A model generated the notes under the pieces. That model was given only the letters and a program-made list of their open reading frames with translations, did not search any database and had not been told where the DNA came from. From contig NZ_JAHCMB010000043.1 of assembly GCF_019904155.1 (NCBI RefSeq), forward strand, positions 1 to 47,681: a DNA stretch of 47,681 bases, in the 5' to 3' direction. This document shows, one piece after another, positions 17,830 through 25,085 of the stretch. A program made the position numbers and the translations under genes. The stretch's first letter is position 1, and every line of letters begins with the position of its first letter. The stretch is from Paenibacillus sinensis. Lineage in GTDB: Bacteria; Bacillota; Bacilli; Paenibacillales; Paenibacillaceae.

Positions 17830-17838
17830 ATTATAGCA
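17830..17838 (-). promoter_or_regulatory. Extended -10 promoter of the addB-addA-sbcDC operon
   Basis: Minus strand TGCTATAAT (17838-17830) is a perfect extended -10 element, 38 bp upstream of the addB ATG. No good -35 hexamer lies 17 bases upstream; instead that position is covered by the LexA-like box. Confidence 0.7.
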
Positions 17839-17853
17839 CAAACCGCCTTCATC

Positions 17854-17867
17854 GGAACATACGTTTG
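17854..17867 (-). promoter_or_regulatory. LexA (DinR) box overlapping the addB promoter
   Basis: Minus-strand CAAACGTATGTTCC matches the Bacillus LexA consensus CGAACRNRYGTTYC at 13 of 14 positions (G to A at position 2). It lies at the -35 position relative to the extended -10, where bound LexA would block RNA polymerase. This predicts SOS induction of the repair operon. Confidence 0.65.
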
Positions 17868-17927
17868 CAGAGCTTCCAGGGATTAGCGGATTGTGCCGCA
17901 AAAGCCAGCTGCCCGGACAGGTCCCCT

Positions 17928-18455
17928 TCAGGGCCGGAACTCCATCAGCCAGCAATCCTGGTAACGACCCTCATGCCATTCGCGCTCCGGCAGCATTCTG
18001 ATCTTGCGGAAGCCGCATTTTTCATAGCATCGAATTGCTCTGTCATTAATCGTCCGGGGGTCCGTCACAATCCGCTCGGCATTTGCCCTGGACATCAGGT
18101 AACGAACCATGGAGGAGACAAGCATCGTGCCGATCCCCCGGTTCCAGCATTCCGGCTCCCCGATAAACTGGTCGATTCCCCAGACATTCTCGCTGGTATA
18201 ACCGTATATCCGCTTTTCTTCGCCGGCCAGGGGATAGAACTGGATGTACCCGACGGCCTGCTCTTCATACTCGGCCAAGCATCGGGTCGTTTCATCTTTT
18301 TTGAAAAAAGCGGCGTCCACCTTCACCGGATCAAACGGGTTATCTCTGCCCTCATACCATTCGAGCACCCGGGAATCCGACAGCCAATCGGCTAGATGTC
18401 CCCGGTCCCGGTTCTCTAAACGCCGAACGGTGATTTTCCCCTCTCTGTACAGCAT
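17928..18455 (-). CDS. GNAT-family N-acetyltransferase, AAC(6')-like
   Basis: 175 residues, a full single GNAT domain. The acetyl-CoA loop appears as 'CWNRGIGTMLVSSMV' (R/QxxGxG/A type), and the C-terminal 'TDPRTINDRAIRCYEKCGF' is the usual last strand-helix region. The spacing and the 'GIDQFIGEPECWNRGIGT' stretch resemble aminoglycoside 6'-acetyltransferases and RimJ/RimL-like enzymes, but the substrate cannot be read from sequence. The ATG at 18455 follows GAGGGG by nine bases. It lies alone between the addB promoter and the terminator of the rRNA methyltransferase, so it is probably monocistronic. Confidence 0.9.
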   Translation of the reverse strand: MLYREGKITVRRLENRDRGHLADWLSDSRVLEWYEGRDNPFDPVKVDAAFFKKDETTRCLAEYEEQAVGYIQFYPLAGEEKRIYGYTSENVWGIDQFIGEPECWNRGIGTMLVSSMVRYLMSRANAERIVTDPRTINDRAIRCYEKCGFRKIRMLPEREWHEGRYQDCWLMEFRP

Positions 18456-18774
18456 GACTAACTTCCCCTCTTCCCTCGCGGCAGGATGATGATCCCGCCT
18501 TTTTATTCCGATTTAGGCGTCCTCTGCCTCATCCCCATGTTACCATCGGACGGCCATTCCCAGAAGCGATATAACATCTTGAATCATCGGGCGTTGATCT
18601 TCGAAAATGCACAAACAAAAGGCCGCCGTTCCTGTTCGGACGGCAGCCGGATACATGCGGGAAGAGAGGGCTATAATCGTCTCTCACCGATTTTCTCTAT
18701 ATTCTATTATTACTTATTCCAGTGACCCGTTGGCGTTTCCGATGATCTCTTCCGGCGATTTCATTTCTGCTGGA
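18456..18774. other. 319-bp gap upstream of the GNAT gene
   Basis: Holds the terminator of the preceding methyltransferase gene (18612-18648) and the GNAT leader. AT-rich sequence at 18680-18720 lies between the methyltransferase stop and the terminator. I see no further gene and no convincing two-box promoter. Confidence 0.5.
18612..18648 (-). terminator. Terminator after the RlmI/Q-like methyltransferase gene
   Basis: GGCCGCCGT (18621-18629) pairs with ACGGCAGCC (18640-18648) with one internal mismatch and a 10-base loop. On the minus strand the stem is followed by TTTTGTTTGT. Confidence 0.75.
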
Positions 18775-20172
18775 TTATTTCGTGGTCACTTCAAAAATGG
18801 CAAATTTCAAGTAATGGCCTTCGTCCACGCCGAGAATTTGCGGATGATCCTTGCCTGCGGCCCGCCACTCAATCAGCCGGAGCGTCTTGCCCGCGTCTTC
18901 GGCGGCTTCGGCGATGGTCTGAAGGAACAGCTCGGGACGCATATGGTACGAGCAGCTCGCCGTCACGAGATAGCCGCCTTCATTGACCAGCTTCATGCCG
19001 TGCAGGTTAATGTCCTTGTAGCCCCGGCAGGCGCCTTTGACCGCGCCTTTTGTCTTGGCGAAGGCCGGCGGATCGAGGATGACAACATCCCAGGTGCGCC
19101 CGCCTCCGGCCGTCATCGGCTTCGAGGTGTCGGGCTTCGCCGCCTTTTTCCGCCCGCTGCCGTCCGTCTCGACTGCTGAAGCCCGCTCGCTGCGCTCCTC
19201 AAGTCCCTTGACCTGGTTCCGCAGGTATTGGAACGCATCGTCCACGACGAACTCCACCCGGTCGCCAAATCCGTTCAGCTCCACATTCGCCTTCGCGCTC
19301 TCGATCGCATGGGCAGAGACGTCAAGACAAGTAACCTTCTTCGCGCCGTATTTGCAGGCGTTCAGCGTGAAGCTGCCCGTATGCGAGAAGCATTCCAGCA
19401 CGGTCGCCCCGTCCCAGTACGGGAAGCTGACCTCCTTGCCGCTCTTGTTGACAGGCACCGTCCGGCGTACGCCATCCTTTCCTTCGATTTCCTGAAGGGC
19501 AATGCCGCTGCGGCTTCCCCAGCCGGTCATGAGCGGCGCGATCGATGCGCGGTTCTCCCGCTGGTCGAAGAAGTAACCGGTCTTCTGACCCTGCTCGATA
19601 TCGACGATTACCTTAAGCCCGTTCTCTGTTACCGTAACATGGCGAGGGGCTTCACCGTACAGGAGGCCTGTCTTCTGCTCCAGTCCCTCCAGCTCCCGCA
19701 CCGTCACGTCGCTGCGCTCATAGATGCCCTTCGGCTGGACAACCCGCACCAGCGCTTCGACGATTTGCTCCCGGCGAAGATCCATGCCGAGCGTCAGCAG
19801 CTGCACGACGAGCACATCGCCGAAGCGGTCGACGATCAGACCCGGTAAAAAATCCGCTTCCCCATACACGAGCCGGTAGGCCGTCTCTCCGGGCAGAAAC
19901 CGCTCGCGATGCTTCAGGCAGCGGGCGAAGCGCTCCTCGAAGAAGGCTGTGTCCATATCTTCGACAGGGCGGTGAGATACGACACGAATCCGAATCTGCG
20001 ACGCCGGGTTATAGTAACCGGTCGCCAAATATTTGCGCTGATGGTTCAGAACCTCGACCAGACCCCCTGCGGACGGTTCACCCTCGACTGTCTCCACCTC
20101 GCTGGCATAGATCCACGGATGCCCCGCTTCCAGCCTTTTTTTGCGGGTACGCTGTAATATTACACTTGCCAC
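18775..20172 (-). CDS. Class I SAM-dependent 23S rRNA methyltransferase, RlmI/RlmQ (YwbD) family
   Basis: 465 residues. An N-terminal PUA domain (about 1-75, RKKRLEAGHPWIYASEV) is followed by a central region and a Rossmann methyltransferase domain. The domain has the SAM loop LECFSHTGSFTLNA, acidic motif VTCLDVSAHAI, catalytic DPPAFAK, and late TASCSYHM. Escherichia coli RlmI makes m5C1962; the Bacillus relative YwbD/RlmQ is reported to make m7G2574, so for a Bacillota protein the RlmQ activity is the better guess. Relatives are near 395 residues: the extra length includes a basic/Ser insert at about 324-357 between the SAM-binding half and DPPAF. The GTG start at 20172 follows GAGGAG by nine bases. 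Confidence 0.9.
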   Translation of the reverse strand: MASVILQRTRKKRLEAGHPWIYASEVETVEGEPSAGGLVEVLNHQRKYLATGYYNPASQIRIRVVSHRPVEDMDTAFFEERFARCLKHRERFLPGETAYRLVYGEADFLPGLIVDRFGDVLVVQLLTLGMDLRREQIVEALVRVVQPKGIYERSDVTVRELEGLEQKTGLLYGEAPRHVTVTENGLKVIVDIEQGQKTGYFFDQRENRASIAPLMTGWGSRSGIALQEIEGKDGVRRTVPVNKSGKEVSFPYWDGATVLECFSHTGSFTLNACKYGAKKVTCLDVSAHAIESAKANVELNGFGDRVEFVVDDAFQYLRNQVKGLEERSERASAVETDGSGRKKAAKPDTSKPMTAGGGRTWDVVILDPPAFAKTKGAVKGACRGYKDINLHGMKLVNEGGYLVTASCSYHMRPELFLQTIAEAAEDAGKTLRLIEWRAAGKDHPQILGVDEGHYLKFAIFEVTTK

Positions 20173-20595
20173 TTGCTCCAGCTCCTCTATTCAAATTCTC
20201 CATAAATGTCGTTGTTGCCGCGGGACGCTCGTTCGTTACCGGCAGCGCGGGACACCCGGCAAACTCCGGTCCGGAAAATCGTTCGGTTCACGCTCCCGGC
20301 CACCTCTCCATTTGGCGAAGTCATGTCCAGCTTTCCGGGCTCATACATTGATTAAAAACCCGGCTCTCTGCAGTTGCGCAGGACCCGGTATCTATATTGA
20401 AATCCATGCCGGCAAGCGCCGACTTTTATTTTCACGGCAAATAGAAGAATACAGGATCACGCGGATGAATGCCAGCTTTACTTGTCCGCCGGGTCTGGAA
20501 TGTCCGCATCATACCCTGGAACACCTCCCGATTCATTCAGATAGCCGCCGATACGGACTTGCTCCTTCGGCGAAATATTCCAGCAAAGGAGAAGC
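20173..20595. other. 423-bp divergent intergenic region
   Basis: It separates the minus-strand rRNA methyltransferase from the plus-strand Na/Pi transporter gene. Small GC-rich inverted repeats occur (for example CCGGG/CCCGG around 20336-20363, and CGGC-AAGC-GCCG then a T-rich tail near 20411-20435), but none is long enough to name. A short Cys/His-containing frame opens near 20465 and runs into the transporter gene out of frame. I do not regard it as a gene. No clear promoter with both hexamers was found. Confidence 0.5.
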
Positions 20596-21606
20596 ATGCC
20601 CATGTTTAGCGACCTGGTGTTCCCCGTAATTTACGGCGTCGTGATCTTTCTTGCCGGAATGAAGCTGATGGAAGCGGCGTTGTCCAAGCTGGCCGGGCCA
20701 ATCCTCGAGGATGCCCTTGGCAAAGCGACTTCGACTCCGCTCATGGGCATGATGACCAGCAGCGTGGTGACGGCTCTGCTCCAGAGCAGCACTGCCGTTA
20801 CCGTGCTGGCAATCGGCATGGTCAATGCCGGGCTGCTCTCGTTCGGCCGCACCCTGGGCATCATTCTCGGCAGCAACATTGGCACCTGCCTGACCACCGA
20901 GCTTGCCGGCCTCCAGATCTCCCACTTCGCCGGACCGCTGCTGGCGGCTTCCCTTGCTCTATGGGCCGCGGCAGTGACGGCGGGCGAGCTGCCTGCAGCA
21001 GGCTCGCGACTGTCGGGTGCTGCATTCGTCCTCTCAAGGCCGCTGCAATTCATCAGCCTTGCCGTCGCCGGCTTTGCGCTTGTGCTGTGGGGAATCTCGG
21101 TGATGCAGTCGATCGGTCCCGCTCTGCAGAGCAGCGGCATGTTCCGGTGGTTCCTGGACCGGGCGTCCGAAAGCGTCCTCTGGGGCTTCGCAGCCGGAGC
21201 CTGTCTCACCGCTCTGCTCCACAGCAGTTCGGCTACCATCGGCATGGCGATGGGGGTTGCCTCCTCCGGAGCGCTTCCCCCGCACCTGGGCATCGCCATC
21301 GTGCTTGGCGCCAATGTCGGCACCTGCATTACGGCCGTCATCGCTTCGCTTGGCGGCAGCCTCTCAGGCGTCTTCGTCGCCTGGTCACATGTCGTGCTGA
21401 ATGCAGGGGGAGCACTTCTCTTTCTGCCGTTCACCGGCCTGCTGCTGAAGGCCGCCGAGCGGATCGGCGGCGGACCGGCGGCCCAGATCGCCCATTCGCA
21501 GACGATCTTCAATATCGGCTGCTCATTGCTCGCCCTGCCCTTTTGCTATCTTCCGCTGTGGAAGCGGGTTGATCTGCGCCTCAGCCGGGGCCGCCGGGAT
21601 CTTTAG
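20596..21606 (+). CDS. Na/Pi cotransporter-family membrane protein
   Basis: 336 residues, almost entirely membrane-spanning. It has two inverted-repeat Na_Pi_cotrans units, each with the hallmark Gln/His-Ser-Ser motif: TALLQSSTAVTV (about 60-72) and TALLHSSSATIG (about 204-215), each followed by a Gly-rich helix (GSNIGTCLTTE and GANVGTCITAV). This is the short NptA/YjbB-like form without the C-terminal PhoU-like domain. The likely role is sodium-coupled phosphate movement across the cytoplasmic membrane. AAAGGAG lies four bases before the ATG at 20596 and ten before a second ATG at 20602. It is monocistronic and convergent with the peptidase gene 45 bp downstream. Confidence 0.92.
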   Translation: MPMFSDLVFPVIYGVVIFLAGMKLMEAALSKLAGPILEDALGKATSTPLMGMMTSSVVTALLQSSTAVTVLAIGMVNAGLLSFGRTLGIILGSNIGTCLTTELAGLQISHFAGPLLAASLALWAAAVTAGELPAAGSRLSGAAFVLSRPLQFISLAVAGFALVLWGISVMQSIGPALQSSGMFRWFLDRASESVLWGFAAGACLTALLHSSSATIGMAMGVASSGALPPHLGIAIVLGANVGTCITAVIASLGGSLSGVFVAWSHVVLNAGGALLFLPFTGLLLKAAERIGGGPAAQIAHSQTIFNIGCSLLALPFCYLPLWKRVDLRLSRGRRDL

Positions 21607-21651
21607 ACATATACGCGATAGTGTAAATTCTTATTAAAGGCTGTGCCCTAA

Positions 21652-22320
21652 TTAGAGCGTCTCAACCAATTTCTGAATCTTTGAGTGGGAAATTAAATAT
21701 AAAGGACCCATTATGTCTATTTTGCCGTCCTTTACACGCATAGCGCTCTCCTGTTCTGCCGCATAAACATCAATCTCTTCAGACAAAGGGAACAGGTAGC
21801 CTTGAACAAACGTGGCGTAGTCGCGTTTAGAATGAGATTCATAGGCAAAATGATTAAAGCCAATACCATCATAAATAGTACTTGTTTCAACTTCGTAGCC
21901 AGTGTTTGTCAAGCTTAACCATTTTGCAGCCATGTTTATCGCACCGGCGCTGGCACCCATTATAACGGCATTGCTGTTCTTAATAACAACCGATAATTCA
22001 TATTCCGCCAAAAAATCGTTCTGCAAAACAGGATCTCCACCGCATAAAAAAATGACAGAAGCATTTTGAATTAATCGCTGGGCATCTTCCTGCTGCATGC
22101 GGTAATCAATTAAATGATATTCATCAAAAATAAGGTTAGCCTGATTAAACCATGTCCTTTCAAAAACATCATCAATGTTAACTTGCTCATCCTTATAACC
22201 AGACGGTTGAGCGCTAATCATAACAAGCGATTTTCTGTCTGTTATATCCTCCTGCAACAATTTGACCAGCTTCTCTGGAAAAAAATCATTAAACCAACTG
22301 AGATAGTAGTGAGTTTTCAA
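21652..22320 (-). CDS. S51-family peptidase (peptidase E-like)
   Basis: 222 residues, the usual S51 size. The nucleophile elbow is GASAGA (Ser in VIMGASAGAIN), preceded by FLCGGDP, both typical of dipeptidase E and cyanophycinase relatives with a class I glutamine amidotransferase-like fold. Peptidase E cleaves Asp-X dipeptides in the cytosol; whether this protein does so is inferred. The start is TTG at 22320, eight bases after GGAGGT. Its base composition is clearly more AT-rich than all neighbours (near 40% GC by eye), which suggests recent acquisition. A TATAAT-like -10 lies upstream near 22378. Confidence 0.88.
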   Translation of the reverse strand: MKTHYYLSWFNDFFPEKLVKLLQEDITDRKSLVMISAQPSGYKDEQVNIDDVFERTWFNQANLIFDEYHLIDYRMQQEDAQRLIQNASVIFLCGGDPVLQNDFLAEYELSVVIKNSNAVIMGASAGAINMAAKWLSLTNTGYEVETSTIYDGIGFNHFAYESHSKRDYATFVQGYLFPLSEEIDVYAAEQESAMRVKDGKIDIMGPLYLISHSKIQKLVETL

Positions 22321-22625
22321 ACTTAATTACCTCCATATGTACTATTTACATTCATCCATTCTTAACGATAAGCCATATTATACACACCAGAAAAATGAAC
22401 GGTTCTTCAGCCATTTCGTTTACACACCCTTGTACACTTTTCATAAATTCAAGCGGTGTACTCACCTGGACGTATTATATTAATGTTACTCGCTAGTTTA
22501 TCGGGCCTGTCCCAAAAGTCATCATAGAATGCCAAAACCGAAGAAAAACGCAAACGGGACAAAGCCGGAAAATCTTCCGCTTCGTCCCGTTTGCTTATCT
22601 CTGCTTTAGTTCGTACGATCTTCCA
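22321..22625. other. 305-bp AT-rich gap between the peptidase and BIG2 genes
   Basis: It contains the peptidase leader with GGAGGT and a TATAAT-like box, an IS-end-like stretch at 22503-22524 and the BIG2 gene terminator (22541-22594). No open frame worth calling. Confidence 0.55.
22541..22594 (-). terminator. Strong terminator of the BIG2 repeat gene
   Basis: Perfect 11-bp arms GCAAACGGGAC (22550-22560) and GTCCCGTTTGC (22584-22594) plus an inner AGC/GCT pair, followed on the minus strand by GTTTTTCTT. Confidence 0.92.
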
Positions 22626-24854
22626 TTATTTTACCGTAACAGTTACAGTGATCGTCTTCGTCCCGAATTTCCCTTTCACCGACGCTGTTCCCTTCGCCAA
22701 TGCGGTGATCGTTCCATTCTGGGAAATGCTGACCACCGATGGCTTGGAGCTGGTCCAGACGACGGCGCCTGTTACAACGGCCGTCATGCCTGTATCATAT
22801 TCAGCCGTTACCGCCACCGACTTCGATCCACCGGGAGCGAGCTTCAGGCTCTTCTCGCTTACAGTCAGCTTGGTCAGCTTCGGAACAACCGATATTTTGA
22901 CGGAGACGGCAATGCCCTGGTAGGAACCCGACAGTGTCGTCGTTCCTTCCGCCACCGCTTTGACCGTAGTTCCCTTCACTGTGGCGACCGCAGGATTGGA
23001 TGATACCCAGTTCATGGTCGACGACAGATTGACGGTCTTGCCGGCTGACGTGTAGCCGGTCGCCTTAATTGATTTCGAACCCTTGATATTCATCTCCAGC
23101 GAAGCCGGATCAACGTCGATTTTGACGATCTTCTGTTCAACCACAACCGGAATGCTGATTGTTTTATTGGAATAGGTTCCCTTCAGCGTCACAGAGCCTT
23201 TGGTCAGCCCTTTGAGGATCTTGCCGGATGTGCCCTGCTTGATGACAGCACTCGTTCCCGATACCGTCCATTCGATATCGCTCGTCACGTCTCTCTCTTC
23301 GCCGCTTTCCATAACAGCCGTTATGGAAGGAAGCTGCGTTTCCTCACCGGTAACTGCGCCGAGCTTGTCCTCTGGACCAATCAGCACCAGCACCTTCTCC
23401 TTCACGGTCACCGTGATGCTTACGCTCTTCGAACGGACGCTGGAAGGGGAGATTACGGAATCATTGGCTTTGATTTTACCGGTCAGCACTACTGTTCCCG
23501 CTTTGCCGGCCACAATTTTGCCGTCTTTGATCATCGCAGTGTCTTCGTTCGCAGACGTCCATTCCAGCTCCGAGCCGATGTCCAGCTTGGTGCTATCCAG
23601 CTTGGTGCCATTCACCTTCGGCAGGGCTGCCGTCTCGCCGGTGTACAGCGTAACCTCGGTCGATTCCGCGCTCAGATCGCTGAGCGTCGGGTATACCGTA
23701 AGCTTGAGCTCGCGGCTGATGCCTTTATATTCGGCCTTGATTACGGAGCTGCCGGCGGACTTTGCCGAGATCGCAGCTTGCGCATCTCCACCCGTCACCG
23801 TTGCCGCCAGCTTGTTGCCTGAGGTCCAGACCGCAGCGTTCGAGACATTGAGCGTCGAGTTGACCGCATCGCGCACTTCGGCTTTGACGCCAAGCGACTC
23901 GCCGAGGAACAAGCTCTGGTCCCCCGTTGGCGTCAGCAGCAGCGCCTCATAGGGAGCGCGGACATATACATCCACTGTTTTCGTTACTCCAAGATATTTG
24001 ACGGTAATGACAGTTTTGCCTGTACCGACCGGTGTGATCTTGCCTTTCTCAACTGTGGCCGTCGTTGTACTGGAGGAAGACCACTCCGCGTCCGCGGTTA
24101 CATCCTTGACGTCCTCTGCCTCAGTTCCCTTGGTGAACGCCTGAATGGCTGCCGGGCTGTCACCGACCAGCATTTCCAGTTCCTCTACCGCCGTTCCCGA
24201 GCTGTCCTTCAGCTCCAGGGCGGAGTAAGGCAGGAGGACCGTCGCTTTGAAAGTTGCAGTCAGCCCCTTGTACTTCGCTGTAACGGTGGCGCTGCCCTCT
24301 CCGACAAGCGTTATCTGTCCCTTGGTGATGGTCAGCACCTGGCTGTTCGAGCTGCTCCATTCCGCATCCTGAGTGACATCATTTGCAGTATCCGCCGCAT
24401 CGCCGCCGACTGCGGTAGCCTTTACGAGCAGATCATCGTCACTGTCGCCCAGCTTGAACACGCCGGAGGACGGGGCGGTAATCGCCAGATTCTTGTAGGC
24501 ATAGGATACATTCACCTCTATGGTGGCGACCGTATTGTTATATGTAGCGGTAATCATTGCGGTTCCGCTGTTCTTTGGCGTTACGAGACCGCTGGATACG
24601 GTTGCTACTCCGGTGTCTGAAGATGTCCAGACCGCACCCGCTGTGACGTCCTTCTTGGACGTGCTGCCTTCAACCGACGCAAGCACCTTAAGCTGCTTCG
24701 GAGTCTGGCCGACAGTCAGCTCCACCTTGGCGGAACTGTCAAAATCAAGGGCGTACACATCTCCGGTTGCGGCATAGGCTCCCGCCGGGAATAAGGCCGC
24801 CGCCAGAAGCACCAATACAAGCAGCAATGTGGTCATTTTCCTGTTCGAAATCAT
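22626..24854 (-). CDS. Secreted protein with eight BIG2 Ig-like repeats
   Basis: 742 residues from ATG at 24854, eight bases after AAAGGAG. The frame is open 66 codons further upstream, but that part has no signal sequence. A signal peptide covers the first 28 residues (TTLLLVLVLLAAALFPAGAYAA). The rest is a chain of about eight BIG2 (bacterial Ig-like 2) domains of 75-90 residues. Each has a W-[TS]-S core (AVWTSS, AEWSSS twice, AVWTSG, LEWTSA, IEWTVS, MNWVSS, VVWTSS) and an ending such as G-T-A-x-V/I-x-x-x-Y. There is no SLH, LPXTG or enzyme domain, so it may be released or held through its neighbour. It lies downstream of the SLH phosphatase gene but behind that gene's terminator. Confidence 0.9.
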   Translation of the reverse strand: MISNRKMTTLLLVLVLLAAALFPAGAYAATGDVYALDFDSSAKVELTVGQTPKQLKVLASVEGSTSKKDVTAGAVWTSSDTGVATVSSGLVTPKNSGTAMITATYNNTVATIEVNVSYAYKNLAITAPSSGVFKLGDSDDDLLVKATAVGGDAADTANDVTQDAEWSSSNSQVLTITKGQITLVGEGSATVTAKYKGLTATFKATVLLPYSALELKDSSGTAVEELEMLVGDSPAAIQAFTKGTEAEDVKDVTADAEWSSSSTTTATVEKGKITPVGTGKTVITVKYLGVTKTVDVYVRAPYEALLLTPTGDQSLFLGESLGVKAEVRDAVNSTLNVSNAAVWTSGNKLAATVTGGDAQAAISAKSAGSSVIKAEYKGISRELKLTVYPTLSDLSAESTEVTLYTGETAALPKVNGTKLDSTKLDIGSELEWTSANEDTAMIKDGKIVAGKAGTVVLTGKIKANDSVISPSSVRSKSVSITVTVKEKVLVLIGPEDKLGAVTGEETQLPSITAVMESGEERDVTSDIEWTVSGTSAVIKQGTSGKILKGLTKGSVTLKGTYSNKTISIPVVVEQKIVKIDVDPASLEMNIKGSKSIKATGYTSAGKTVNLSSTMNWVSSNPAVATVKGTTVKAVAEGTTTLSGSYQGIAVSVKISVVPKLTKLTVSEKSLKLAPGGSKSVAVTAEYDTGMTAVVTGAVVWTSSKPSVVSISQNGTITALAKGTASVKGKFGTKTITVTVTVK

Positions 24855-25033
24855 CTTTGGTCTCCTTTGGATAGAAAATTGTCTCGTGGGTCCATTCCAC
24901 ACTCTTTCAGTATTATCGGACACTCCCTCCAAAGTCGTTACCTTATTGCCAATAACTGAGTCTTTAGTCCCACCCTGGAAACCGCCTTCTAATCTGTAAA
25001 AAATACCCGAAGCGCGGATCAACGCATCCAATG

Positions 25034-25072
25034 AAAAAAGCTTGGCCTGCACTCAAACGAGGCAGACCAAGC
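25034..25072 (-). terminator. Terminator of the SLH phosphatase gene
   Basis: GCTTGG-CTGC (25040-25050) pairs with GCAG-CCAAGC (25062-25072) with a single mismatch. On the minus strand six Ts follow (25039-25034). It lies 14 bases after the stop codon. Confidence 0.88.
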
Positions 25073-25085
25073 GATATTCGATGCT

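Noticed and set aside
20465..20629. Small Cys/His-rich open frame before the Na/Pi transporter gene
   Set aside because: No ribosome site at its ATG, it overlaps the transporter start out of frame, and composition is not protein-like.
24855..25033. Possible c-di-GMP-type riboswitch in the leader of the BIG2 gene (GGTGGGACTAAAGAC near 24972 on the minus strand)
   Set aside because: The GNRA loop, receptor and second helix of the class I fold could not be placed; only a short resemblance remains. A covariance search would settle it.
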